Positions 1-13,771 of a stretch of DNA of 64,000 nucleotides are shown here, one piece after another; within the stretch, counting starts at the first letter, position 1, and every line of letters begins with the position of its first letter. The translations under genes and the position numbers were made by a program. The notes under the pieces were generated by a model. The model was not told the origin of the DNA and searched no databases. It saw only the letters and a program-made list of their open reading frames with translations. The stretch covers positions 620,001 to 684,000 of the forward strand of contig CANTAL010000100.1 of the NCBI GenBank assembly GCA_947650365.1, written 5' to 3'. The DNA comes from Chamaelirium japonicum (taxonomy: Eukaryota > Streptophyta > Magnoliopsida > Liliales > Melanthiaceae).

Positions 1-3000
1 TTAGAATGGATCGTACGAATGAATTAGAATGGATACATTCGTGCGTATGAATTAGAATGGATTGTACAAATGAATTAGAACTGATCGTACGAATGAATTA
101 GAATGGATCGTATAAATGAATTAGAATGGATACATTCGTACGAATGAATTAGAATGGATCGTGCGAATGAATTAGAATGAATCGTACAAATGAATTAGAA
201 TGGATCGTGCGAATGAATTAGAATGGATACATTCGTGCGAATGAATGAGAATGGATCGTACAAATGAATTAGAATTGATCGTATGAATGAATTAGAATAG
301 ATCGTACGAATGAATTAGAATTGATACATTCGTACGAATGAATTAGAATGGATCGTGCAAATGAATTAGAATGTATCGGGCGAATAAATTAGAATGGATA
401 CATTTGTGCGAATGAATTAGAATGGATCATACAAATGAATTAGAATGGATCGTGTGAATGAATTAGAATGGATCGTACGAATGAATTAGAATGGATGCAT
501 TCGTGCAAATGAAATAGAATGGATCGTACGAATGAATTAGAATGGATCGTAATAATGAATTAGAATGGATCGTACGAATGAATTAGAATGGATCGTACGA
601 ATGAATTAGAATAGATTGTGCGAATAAATTAGAATGGATACATTCTTGCGAATAAAATAGAATGGACGGTACGAATGAATTAGAATGGATCGTGCGAATG
701 AATTAGAATGGATACATTCATGCGAATGAATTAGAATGGATTGTGCGAATGAATTAGAATGGATCGTGCGAATGAATTTGAATGGATCGTGCGAATGAAT
801 TAGAATGGATCATACGAATGAATTTGAATGGATCCTACGAATGAATTAGACTCGATACATTCGTACGAATAAATTAGAATGGATACATTCATGCAAATGA
901 ATTAGAATGGATCGTGCGAATAAATTAGAATGGATCATACGAATGAATTAGAATGGATCATATTAATGAATTAGAATGGTTACATTCGTGCGAATGAATT
1001 AGAATGGACCGTATGAATGGATTAGAATGGATCGTATGAATGGATTAAACGCATAGTACGAATGAATTAGAATAGATACATTTGTGCGAATGAATTAGAT
1101 TGCATCGTACGAATGAATTTGGATGGATTGTACAAATGAATTAGAATGGATCGTACGAATGAATTAGAATGGATCATGCGAATGAATTAGAATAGATCGT
1201 ACGAATGAATTAGAATGGATCGTATGAATAAATTAGAATGGATCGTGCGAATGAATTAGAATGGATCGTACGAATAAATTAGAATGGATCCACTGAATGA
1301 GTTAGAATGGATCATACGAATGAATTAGAATGGATCGTACGAATGATTTAGAATGGATTGTGCGAATGAATTAGAATGGATACATTCGTGCGAATGAATT
1401 AGAATGGAATGTAAGAATGAATTAGAATGGATCGTACAAATGAATTAGAATGGATCCATTCGTACAAATGAATTAGAATGGATCATACGAATGAATTAGA
1501 ATGGATCGAGCGAATGAATTAGAACGGATCATACGAATTGATTAGAATGGATCGTACGAATGGATTAGAATGGATCGTACGAATGAATTAGAATGGATCA
1601 TACAAATGAATTAGAAAGGTTACATTCGTGAGAATGAATTAGAATGGATCGTACGAATGAATTAGAATGGATCATAGGAATGAATTAGAATGGATCGTGC
1701 AAATGAATATGAATGGATACATTCGTGCGAATGAATTAGAATAGATCGTAGGAATGAATTAGAATGGATCGTACGAATGAATTAGAATGGTTACATTCGT
1801 GCGAATGAATTAGAATGGATCGTACGAATGGATTAGAATGGATCGTACGAATGGATTAGAATGGATCGTACGAATGAATTAGAATGGATCGTACAAATGA
1901 ATTAGAAAGGTTACATTTGTGAGAATAAATTAGAATGGATCGTACGAATGGATCGTATGAATAGATTAGAATGCATCGTATGAACGGATTAGAATGGATC
2001 GTACGAATGGATTAGAATGGATCGTACGAATGAATTAGAATGGATCATACAAATGAATTAGAAAGGTTATATTCGTGAGAATGAATTAGAATGGATCGTA
2101 CGAATGAATTAGAATAGATCATGCGAATGAATTTGAATGGATCGTACGAATGAATTAGAATGGATCGAACGAATGAATTAGAATTGATACATTCGAGCGA
2201 ATGAATTAGAATAGATCATAGGAATGAATTAGAATGGATCGTACGAATGAATTAGAATGGATCGTACGAACGAATTAGAATGGATCGTATGAACGAATTA
2301 GGATGGATCGTACGAATGAATTAGAATTGATACATTCGAGCGAATAAATTAGAATGGATCGTACGAATGAATTAGAATGGATCATAGGAATGAATTAGAA
2401 TGGATCATGCAAATGAATTAGAATGGATACATTCGTGCGAATGAATTAGAATGGATTGTGCGAATGAATTAGAATGGATTGTCCAAATGAATTAGAATGG
2501 ATATATTTGAATGAATAAATTAGAATGGATCATACGTATGAATTAGAATGGATCGTACGAATGAATTAGAATGGATCGTGCGAATGAATTAGAATCGATC
2601 GTACGAATGAATTAGAATGGATCGTACGAATGAATTACATCGTACGAATGAATTAGAATGGATCGTAGGAATGAATTAGAATGGATCGAACGAATGAATT
2701 AGAATGGATATATTCGTGCGAATGAATTAGAATGGATCGTATGAATGAATTAGACTGGATCATACGAATGAATTTGAATGGATACATTTGTGCGAATGAA
2801 TCTGAATGGATTGTATGAATGAATTACAATGGATCGTACGAATGAATTAGAATGGATCATACGAATGAATTAGAATGGATCGCACGAATGAATTAGAATG
2901 GATCGTACAAATGAATTAGAAAGGTTACATTTGTGAGAATGAATTAGAATGGATCATACGAATGGATTAGAATGGATCGTACGAATGGATTAGAATGGAT

Positions 3001-3570
3001 CGTACGAATGGATTAGAATGGATAGTACGAATGAATTAGAATGGATCATACAAATGAATTAGAAAGGTTACATTCGTGAGAATGAATTAGAATGGATCGT
3101 ACGAATGAAATAGAATGGTTCATGCGAATGAATTTGAATGGATCGTACGAATGAATTAGAATGGATTGAACAAATGAATTAGAATGGATACATTCGAGTG
3201 AATGAATTAGAATAGATCGTAGGAATGAATTAGAATGGATCGTGCGAATGAATTAGAATGAATCGTACGAATGAATAATAATGGATCGTACGAATGAATT
3301 AGAATGGATACATTCGTACGAATAAATTTTAATGGATCGTACGAATGAATTAGAATGGATCCACCGAATGAGTTAGAATGGATCATACGAATGAATTAGA
3401 ATGGATCATACGAATGAATTAGAATGGATTGTGCGAATGAATTAGAATGGATCGTACGAATGAATAAGAATGGATTGTACGAATGAATTAGAATGGATCG
3501 TGCGAATGAATTAGAATGAATCGTACGAATGCATTAGAATGGATCGTACGAATGAATTAGAATGAATCGT
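1..3570 (+). repeat. satellite block, orientation F
   Basis: One of the two longest single-orientation stretches (about 3.57 kb). It repeatedly contains a higher-order group: two or three units ending GGATTA, one ending GAATTA, one with CATACAAATG, then the variant AAAGGTTACATTCGTGAG (for example 1540-1635, 1805-1925, 1960-2075, 2940-3085). It ends with a cassette (3350-3570) that recurs before other F-to-R switches. Confidence 0.93.
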
Positions 3571-5166
3571 ACGATCTATTCTAATTCATTTGTCCGATCC
3601 ATTCTAATTCATTCGCACGAATGTATGCATTCTAATTTATTCATACAATCCATTCTAATTCATTCGCACGATCCATTCTAATTCATTCGTATGATCCTTT
3701 CTAATTCATTCCTACGATCTATTCTAATTTATTCGCTCGAATGTATCCATTCTAATTTATTCGTACGATCCATTCTTATTCATTCGTATGATCCATTCAG
3801 ATTCATTCGCATGATCCATTCTAATTCATTCGTACGATCCATTCTAATTCATTCTCACGAATGTAACATTTCTAATTCATTTGTATGATCCATTCTAATT
3901 CATTCGTACGATCCATTCTAATCCATTCGTACGATCCATTCTAATCCATTCGTACGATCCATTCTAATCCAATCGTACGATCTATTCTAATTCATTCGTA
4001 CGATCCATTCTAATTCATTCTCACAAATGTAACCTTTCTAATTCATTTGTACGATCCATTCTAATTCATTCGTACGATCCATTCTAATTCATTCATACGA
4101 TCCATTCAAATTCATTCTCATGATCCATTCTAATTCATTCGTACGATCCATTCGAATTCATTCTCACGAATGTAACCTTTCTAATTCATTTGTATGATCC
4201 ATTCTAATTCATTCGTACGATCCATTCTAATCCATTCGTACGATCCATTCTAATCCATTCGTACGATCCATTCTAATTCATTCGTACGATCCATTCTAAT
4301 TCATTCTCACAAATGTAACCTTTCTAATTCATTTGTACGATCCATTCTAATTCATTCGTACGATCCATTCTAATCCATTCGTACGATCCATTCTAATCAA
4401 TTCGTACGATCTATTCTAATTCATTCGTGCAAATATAACCATTCTAATTCTAATTCATTCGTACGATCCATTCTAATTCATTCGCACCATCAATTCTAAT
4501 CCATTCGTACGATCCATTCTAATTCATTTGTACGATCATTCGTTCGATACATTTGTACGAATGAATTAGAATGGATCGTACGAATGAATTAGAATGGATA
4601 GTGCGAATGAATTAGAATGGATCGTACGAATGAATTAGAATTAGAATGGTTACATTCGTGCGAATGAATTAGAATGGATCGTACAAATGGATTAGAATGG
4701 ATCGTACGACTGGATTAGAATGGATCGTACGAATGAATTAGAATGGATCATACAAATGAATTAAAAAGGTTACATTTGTGAGAATGAATTAGAATGGATC
4801 GTACGAATGCATTAGAATGGATCGTACGAATGGATTAGAATGGATCGTACGAATGAATTAGAATGGATCATACAAATGAATTAGAAAGGTTACATTCGTG
4901 AGAATGAATTAGAATGGATCATGCGAATGAATTAGAATGGATACATTTGTGCGAATGAATTAGAATGGATCGTATATTCGTGCAAATAAATTAGAATGGA
5001 TCGTACGAATGAATTAGAATGGATCCACCGAATAAGTTAGAATGGATCATACGAATGAATTAGAATGGATCGTACGAATGAATTAGAATGGATTGTGCGA
5101 ATGAAGTAGAGTGGATCGTATGAATAAATAAGAAAGGATCGTACGAATTGATTAGAATGGATCGTA
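3571..5166. repeat. satellite blocks R (3571-4543) then F (4544-5166)
   Basis: The R-to-F turn near 4544 is the centre of a short inverted duplication. Both arms carry the same order of variants, including a 6-bp internal duplication (GAATTAGAATTAGAATGG) present once per arm at 4441-4456 and 4632-4647, equidistant from the axis. Arms can be followed to about 4140 and 4945. Confidence 0.88.
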
Positions 5167-6858
5167 CGATGCTATCTAATTCTTTCTAATTCATTCTCAC
5201 GAATGTTTCTAATTCATTTGCATGATCCATTCTAATTCATTCGTACGATCCATTCTAATTCATTCACACGATCCATTCTTATTCATTCATACGATCCATT
5301 CTAATTCATTCGCACAATCCATTCTAATTCATTAGTATGATCCATTCTAATTCTTTCGTATGATCCATTATAACTCATTCGGTGGATCCATTCTAATTCA
5401 TTCGTACGATCCATTCTAATTTATTTGCACGAATATACGATCCATTCTATTTTCTTTTGCATAAATGTATCCATTCTAATTCATTCGTACGATCCGTTCT
5501 AATTCATTCGTATGATCTATTCTAATTCATTTGCACAAATGTATCCATTCTAATTCATTCATTCGATCCATTCTAATTCATTCGCATAAATATATCCATT
5601 CTAATTCATTCATACGGTCCATTCTAATTCATTCGCATGATCCATTCTAATTCATTCGCACAAATGTATCCATTCTAATTCATTCGTAATATCCATTCTA
5701 ATTCATTGGCATGATCCATTCTAATTCATTCGTACGATCCATTCTAATTCATTTGTACGATCCATTCTAATTCATTCGCACGAATGTATCCATTCTAATT
5801 TATTCGTACGATCCATTCTAATTCATTTGCACGAATGTAACCATTCTAATTCATTCGTACGTTCCATTCGTACGATCTATTCAAATTCATTCGCAATAAT
5901 GTAACCATTCTAATTCATTCGCACGATCAATTCTAATTCATTCGTAAGATCCGTTCTAATTTATTTATACAATCCATTCTAATTCATTCGTACAATCCAT
6001 TCTAATTTATTCGTACAAATGTATCCATTCTAATTCATTCGTACGATCCATTCTAATTCATTCGTACGATTCATTCTAATTCATTCGCATGATCCATTCT
6101 AATTCATTCGTACGATCCATTCTAATTCATTCGCACGAATATATCCATTCTAATGCATTCGTACGATTCATTCTAATTCATTTGCACGATCGATTCTAAT
6201 TCATTCGTACGATCCATTTTTATTCATTCATACGATCCATTCTAATTCATTCGCACAATCCATTCTAATTCATTCGTACGATCTATTCAAGTTCATTCGT
6301 ACAATCCATTCTAATTCATTCGTACGATCCATTCTAATTAATTCGCACTATCCATTCTAATCCATTCGTACGATCCATTCTAATTCATTCGTACAATCCA
6401 TTCTAATTCATTCATACAAATCTATCCATTCTAATTCATTCGTACCATCTATTCTAATTCTTTCATACGATCTATTCTAATTCATTCGCACGAATGTATC
6501 TATTCTAATTCATTCGCACAATCCAATCTAATTCAAACGTACGATCCATTCTAATTCATTCACATGATGTATTCTAATTCATTCGTATGATCCATTCTAA
6601 TTCATTCGTATGATTCATTGTAATTCATTCATACGATCAATTCTAATTCATTCGCACAAATGTATCCATTCTAATTCATTCGTACGATCCATTCTAATTC
6701 ATTCGCACGATCCATTCTAATTCATTTGTACGAATATATCCATTCTAATTCATTCGCACGATCCATTCTAATTCATTCACACGATCCATTCTAATTCATT
6801 CGTATGATCCATTCTAATTCATTCGTACGATCCATTCTAATTCATTCGTATGATCCAT
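4998..6858. repeat. segmental copy, inverted relative to 29347-31165
   Basis: Reverse-complement match followed unit by unit over about 1.85 kb, with coordinate sums near 36,163-36,205. Shared rare features: CTATTTTCTTTTGC / GCAAAAGAAAATAG, TTCAAACGTACG / CGTACGTTTGAA, GTACGTTCCATTCGTACG / CGTACGAATGGAACGTA, CCTTTCTTATTTATTC and CCACTCTACTTCATTC. The F-to-R join at 5166 lies inside the match. Confidence 0.93.
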
Positions 6859-6895
6859 TCTAATTCATTCCTACGATCTATTCTAATTCATTCGT
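5167..6895 (-). repeat. satellite block, orientation R
   Basis: About 1.73 kb in R. It starts at the F-to-R join GATCGTACGATGCTATC and ends at CGTACGATTCATTCGAATGG. Nearly all of it is the reverse complement, unit by unit, of 29347-30998. Confidence 0.92.
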
Positions 6896-8815
6896 ACGAT
6901 TCATTCGAATGGATTAGAATGGATCGTACGAATGGATTAAAATGGATCATAGGAATGAATTAGAATGGATCGTGCAAATGAATTAGAATGGATATATTCG
7001 TGCGAATGAATTAGAATGGATCGTACGAATGAATTAGACTGGATCGTACGAATAAATTAGAATGGATACATTCATGCAAATGATTTAGAATGGATCGTAC
7101 GAAAGAATTAGAATGGATCATACGAATGAATTAGAATGGATCGTACGAATGAATTAGAATGGTTACATTCGTGCGAATGAATTAGAATAGATCGTACGAA
7201 TGGATTAGAATGGATCATACAAATGGATTAGAACGCATTGTACGAATGAATTAGAATAGATACATTTGTGCGAATGAATTAGATTGCATCGTACGAATGA
7301 ATTTGAATGGATTGTACGAATGAATTAGAATGGATCGTACGAATGAATTAGAATGGATCGTATGAATGAATTAGAATGGATCGTTCAAAAATATCCATTC
7401 TAATTCATTCGCACAAATGTATCCATTCTAATTTATTTGTACTATGCATTCTAATTCATTCGTACGATCCATTCTAATTCATTCGCACGAATGTAACCAT
7501 TCTAATTCATTCGTACGATCCATTCTAATTAATTCCTACGAAACATTCTAATTCAATCGCATGAATGTATCCATTCTAATTCATTTGCACGATCCATTCT
7601 AATTCATTCCTATGATCCATTCTAATTCATTCGTACGATCCATTCTAATTCATTCGCTCGAATGTATCCATTCTAATTCATTCGTACGATCCATTCTAAT
7701 TCATTCGCACGAATGTCTCCATTCTAATGCATTCGTACGATTCATTCTAATTCATTTGCACGACCCATTCTAATTCATTCGTACGATCCATTCTAATTCA
7801 TTCGTCAAATCGATTCTAATTCATTCGCACGAATGTATCCATTCTAATTCATTCGTACAATCCATTCTAATTCAATCGCATGATCCATTCTAATTCATTC
7901 GTATGATCCATTCTAATTCATTCCTATGATCTATTCTAATTCATTCGCTCGAATGTATCCATTCTAATTTATTCGTTCGATCCATTCTAATTCATTCATA
8001 CGATCCATTCAAATTCATTCGCATGATCCATTCTAATTCATTCATACGATCCATTCTAATTCATTCTCACGAATGTAATCTTTCTAATTCATTCGTACGA
8101 TCCATTCTAATTCATTCGTACGATCCATTCAAATTCATTCTCACGAATGTAACCTTTCTAATTCATTTGTATGATTCATTCTAATTCATTCGTACGATCC
8201 ATTCTAATCCACTCGTACGATCCATTCTAATCCATTCGTACGATCCATTCTAATTCATTCGTACGATCCATTCTAATTCATTCTCACAAATGGAACCTTT
8301 CTAATTCATTTGTACGATCCATTCTATTTAATTTGTACAATCCATTCTAATTCATTCGCACGAATGTATCTATTCTAATTCATTCGTACGATCCATTCTA
8401 ATTCATTCGCATGATCCATTCTAACTCATTCGGTGGATCCATTCTAATTCATTCGTACGATCCATTCTAATTCATTCGCACGATCCACTCCAATTTATTC
8501 GTACGATCCATTCTAATTCATTCGTACGATCTATTCTAATTCATTCGTTCGATCCAATCTAATTCATTCGTATAATCTATTCTAATTCATTCGCACGAAT
8601 GTAACCATTCTAATTCATTCATACGATTCATTCTAATTCATTCATAAGATCTATTCTAATTCATTCGCACGAATGTATCCATTCTAATTCATTCGTACGA
8701 ATCATTCTAATTCGTTCATACGATCTATTCTAATTCGTTCGTACGATCCATTCTAATTCATTTGTACGATTCATTCTAATCCATTCGTACGATCCATTCT
8801 AATTCATTCGTACAA
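6896..8815. repeat. satellite blocks F (6896-7387) then R (7388-8815)
   Basis: The F part contains a direct copy of 830-1200 (7035-7385), recognised by ATTAGAACGCATTGTACG, a 28-mer and ATTAGATTGCATCGTACG in the same order. The F-to-R join at 7388 (GATCGTTCAAAAATATCC) is not on the CGTACG core. The R-to-F join at 8815 is ATTCGTACAAATGAATTAG. Confidence 0.9.
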
Positions 8816-10995
8816 ATGAATTAGAATGGATCGTACGAATGAATTAGAATGGATTGTGCGAATGAATTAGAATGGATCGAATGAATAAATAAGAATGGAT
8901 CGTACGAATGAATTAGAATGGATCGTGCAAATGAATTAGAATGGATACATTCGTGCGAATGAATTAGAATGGATCGTGCGAATGAATTAGAATGGATATA
9001 TTTGAACGAATAAATTAGAATGGACCATACGAATGAATTAGAATGAATTGTACGAATGAATTAGAATGGATAATGCGAATGAATTAGAATCGATACATTC
9101 GTGCGAATGAATTAGAATAGATCGTACGAATGAATTATAATGGATCATACGAATGGATTAGAACGCATTGGACGAATGAATTAGATTGCATCGTACGATC
9201 CATTCTAATTCATTCGTACGATCCATTCTAATTCATTCGCACAAATGTATCTATTCTAATTCATTCGCTCGAATGTATCCATTTTAATTCATTCGTACGA
9301 TCCATTCTAATTCATTTGTACAATCTAATTCATTCGTACAATCCATTCTAATTCATCGTACGATCTATTCTAATTCATTCGCACGAATGTATCCATTCTA
9401 ATTCATTCGTACGATCCATTCTAATTCGTTCGTACGATCCATTCTAATTCATTCGTACGAATAAATTAAAATAGATATATTCAAGCAAATGAATTAGAAT
9501 GGATCGTACGAATGAATTAGAATTGATCGTACGAATGGACTAGAATTAGATCGTACGAATGAATTAGAATGGATCGTACGAATGAATTAGAATGAATCAT
9601 ATTCTAATTCATTCGCACGATCTATTCTAATTCATTCGCATGAATGTATCAATTCTAATTCATTTGCATGATCCATTCTAATTCATTCCTATGATCCATT
9701 CTAATTCATTCGAACGATCCATTCTAATTCATTCGCTCGAATGTATCCATTCTAATTCATTCGTACGAATTAATTAGAATGGATACATTTGTGCGATGAA
9801 TAAGAATGGAGCGTACGAATGAATTAGAATGGAGTGTACGAATGAACTAGAATGGATACATTCGTGCGAATGAATTAGAATGGATCATATGAAAGAATTA
9901 GAATGGATACATTCGAGCGAATGAATTAGAATGGATCGTACGAATGAATTAGAATGGATCATAGGAATGAATTAGAATGGATCGTGCAAATGAATTAGAA
10001 TGGATTGTACGAATGAATTAGAATGGATACATTCATGCGAATGAATTAGAATGGATCGTACGAATGAATTAGAATGGATACATTCAAGCGAATGAACGAA
10101 TTAGAATGGATCGTATGAATGAATTAGAATGGATCGTACGAATGAATTAGAATAGAATATACGAATGAATTAGAATGGATCGTGCGAATGAATTAGAATG
10201 GATCATGCGAATGTATTAGAATGGATCATACGAATGAATTAGAATGGATTGTATGAATGAGTTTGAATGGATCGTACAAATGAATTAGAATGGATCGTGC
10301 GAATGAATTAGAATGAATACATTCGAGCGAATGAATTAGAATGGATCGTACGAATGGATTAGAATAGATCGTACGAATGGATTAGAATGGATCATACGAA
10401 TGGATTAGAATGGATCGTACGAATGAATTAGAATGGATACATACAAATGAATTAGAATGGATCGTGCGAATAAATTATACGTATAAATTAGAATGGATCA
10501 TACGTATGAACTAGAATAGTTACATTCATGCGAATGAATTAGAATGGATCGTTCGAATAGATTAGTATGATCCATTTTAATTCATTCGTACGATCCATTC
10601 TAATTCATTCGTACGATCCATTCTAATTCATTCGTACAATCCATTCTAATTCATTCGCTCGAATGTATCCATTCTAATTCATTCGTACGATCCATTCTAA
10701 TTCGTTCATACGATGCATTCTAATTCGTTTGTACGATCCATTCTAAAATGAGTTAGAATGGATCATACGAATGAATTAGAATGGATCATACGAATGAATT
10801 AGAATGGATTGTGTGAATGAATTAGAATGGATTGTATGAATGAATAAGAATGGATCGTACGAATGAATTAGAATGGATCGTGCGAATGTATTAGAATGAA
10901 TCGTACGAATGCATTGGAATGGATCGGACGAATGAATTGGAATGAATCGTACGATCCATTCTAATTCATTCGTCCGATCCATTCTAATTCATTCG
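8816..10995. repeat. mosaic of short satellite blocks (8.8-11.0 kb)
   Basis: Orientation changes quickly: F to 9197, R to 9450, F to 9600, R to 9768, F to 10565, R to 10746, F to 10957, R to about 10995. The R-to-F joins at 9450 and 9768 are centred on ATTCGTACGAAT. The stretch 9085-10450 recurs, junctions included, at 33130-34450 and in part at 46255-46940. Confidence 0.9.
9085..10450. repeat. segmental copy shared with 33130-34450 and 46255-46940
   Basis: Offset of about 24.0 kb to the second copy. Shared rare features: ATTAGAACGCATTGGACG, ACAATCTAATTCATTCG, GACTAGAATTAGATCG, GAATCATATTCTAATTC, GTGCGATGAATAAGAATGG and GATACATACAAATG, in that order. Confidence 0.93.
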
Positions 10996-13771
10996 TGCGA
11001 ATGAATTAGAATGGATACATTAGAGCGAATGAATTAGAACGCATTGTACGAATGAATTAGAATGGATCATGCGAATGAATTAAAATGGATCGTACAAATG
11101 AATTAGAATGGATCGTGCGAATGAATTAGAATGGATCGTACGAACGAATTAGAATGGATCGTATGAATGGATTAGAATGGATCGTATGAATGGACTAGAA
11201 TGGATCATACGAATGGATCATGCGAATGAATTAGAATGGATCGTAGGAATGAATTAGAATGGTTCGTACGAATGAATTAGAATGGATCGTACGAATGAAT
11301 TAGAATGGATCACGCGAATGAATTAAAATGGATACATTTGTACGAATGAATTAGAATGGATCGTACGAATGAATTAGAATGGATCGTGCAAATGAATTAG
11401 AATGGATCGTACGAACGAATTAGAATGGATCGTATGAACGAATTAGAATGGATCGTACGAATGAATTAGAATAGATACATTCGACCGAATGAATTAGAAT
11501 GGATCATACGAATGAATTAGAATGGATCATAGGATTGAATTAGAATGGATCGTACGAATGAATTAGAATGGATCGTATGAATGCATTAGAATGGGTCGTA
11601 TGAATGAATAAGAATGGATCGTACGAATGAATTAGAATGGATTATGCGAATGAATTTGAATGGATCGTATAAATGAATAAGAATGGATTGTACGAATGAA
11701 TTAGAATGGATCGTGTGAATGAATTAGAATGAATCGTACGAATGCATTAGAATGGATCATACGAATGAATAAGAATGAATCGTACGATCCATTCTAATTC
11801 ATTTGTCCGATCCATTCTAATTCATTCGCACGAATGTATCCATTCTGATTCATTCACACGAATGTATCCATTCTAATTCATTCGTACAATCCATTTTAAT
11901 TCCTTCGCACGATCCATTCTAATTCATTCGTATGATCCATTCTAACTCATTCGGTGGATCCATTCTAATTCATTCGTACGATCCATTCTAACTCATTCGC
12001 ACTATCCATTCTAATTCATTCGCATAATCCATTCTAATTCATTCGTACGATCTATTCTAATCAATTCATCTGATCCATTCTAATTCATTCGTACGATCCA
12101 TTCTAATTCATTCTCACAAATGTAACCATTCTAATTCATTCGTACGATCCATTCTAATTCATTCCTATGATCCATTCTAATTCATTCGTACGATCCATTC
12201 AAATTAATTCGCATGATCCATTCTAATTCATTCGTATGATCCATTCTAATTCATTCTCACAAATGTAACCTTTCTAATTCATTTGTATGATCCATTCTAA
12301 TCCATTCGTACGATCCATTCTAATCCATTCGTACGATCCATTCTAGTCCATTCGTACTATCCATTCTAATTCATTCGTACAATCCATTCTAATTCATTCT
12401 CACAAATGTAACCTTTCTAATTCATTTGTACGATCCATTCTAATTCATTCGTACGATCCATTTTAATCCATTGTACGATCCATTCTAATCCATTCGTACG
12501 ATCCATTCTAATTCATTCGCACGAATGTAACCATTCTAATTTATTCGTACAATCCATTCTAATTCATTCCTACGATCTATTCTAATTCATTCGCATGAAT
12601 GGATCCATTCTAATTCATTCCTACGATCCATTCTAATTCATTCGCTCGAATGTATCCATTCTAATTCATTCATACGATCCATTCTAATTCACTCGTACGA
12701 TCCATTCTAATCCATTCGTACGATTCATTCTAATTCATTCGCACGAATGTAACCATTCTAATTCATTCGTACGATCCATTCAAATTCATTCTCACAAATG
12801 TAACCTTTCTAATTCATTTGTACAATTCATTCGTATATTCGTGCAAATAAATTAGAAAGGATCATACGAATGAATTAGAATGGATCGTACGAATGGATTA
12901 GAATGGATCGTACGAATGGATTAGAATGGATCGTACGAATGAATTAGAATGGATATATTCGAGCGAATAAATTAGAATGGATCATACGAATGAATTAGAA
13001 TGGATCATAGGAATGAATTAGAATGGATCGTGCAAATGAATTAGAATGGATACATTCGTGTGAATGAATTAGAATGGATCATAGGAATGAATTAGAATGG
13101 ATCGTACGAATGAATTAGAAAGGTTACATTCGTGTGAATGAATTAGAATGGATCGTACGAATGGATTAGAATGGATCGTACGAATGAATTAGAAAGGTTA
13201 CATTTGTGAGAATGAATTAGAATGGATCGTACGAATGAATTAGAATGGATCGTACGAATGGATTAGAATGGATCGTACGAATGAATTAGAATGGATTGTA
13301 CGAATGCATTATAATGGATACATTCGTGCGAATGAATTAGAATGGATCGTACGAATGAATTAGAATGGATCGTGCGAATGAATTAGAATGGATCGTACGA
13401 ATGAATTAGAATGGATCGTACGAATGAATTGGAATGGATCATACGAATGAATTAGAATGGATACATTTGTGCGAATGAATTAGAATGGATCGTACGAATG
13501 AATTAGAATGGATTCGTACGAATGAATTAGAATGAATCGTACGAATGGATTAGAATAGATCATACGAATTAGAATGGATCGTACGAATGAATTAGAATGG
13601 TTACATTCCACCGAATGAGTTAGAATAGATTATACGAATGAATTAGAATGGATCGTACGAATGCATTAGAATGGATCGTACGAATGAATAAGAATGAATC
13701 GTACAAATGAATTAGAAATGGATCGTACGAATGAATTAGAATGGTTACATTCGTGCGAATGAATTAGAATG
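10996..13771. repeat. satellite blocks F (to 11787), R (to 12837), F (to 13771)
   Basis: The F-to-R join at 11787 is the recurrent GAATCGTACGATCCATTC form. The R-to-F join near 12837 has the unusual sequence CATTCGTATATTCGTGC, repeated at 40800. 12170-13430 is a direct copy of 40140-41398. 13475-13690 is a direct copy of 28195-28400, identified by a 24-bp unit GATTCGTACG, a shortened unit CATACGAATTAG and GTTACATTCCACCG. Confidence 0.9.
12170..13430. repeat. segmental copy, direct, partner 40140-41398
   Basis: Offset about 27,965 bp. Shared rare units include TTCAAATTAATTCGCATG, TCTAGTCCATTCGTACTATCC and the join CATTCGTATATTCGTGC. The R-to-F switch is inside the copied segment. Confidence 0.92.
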
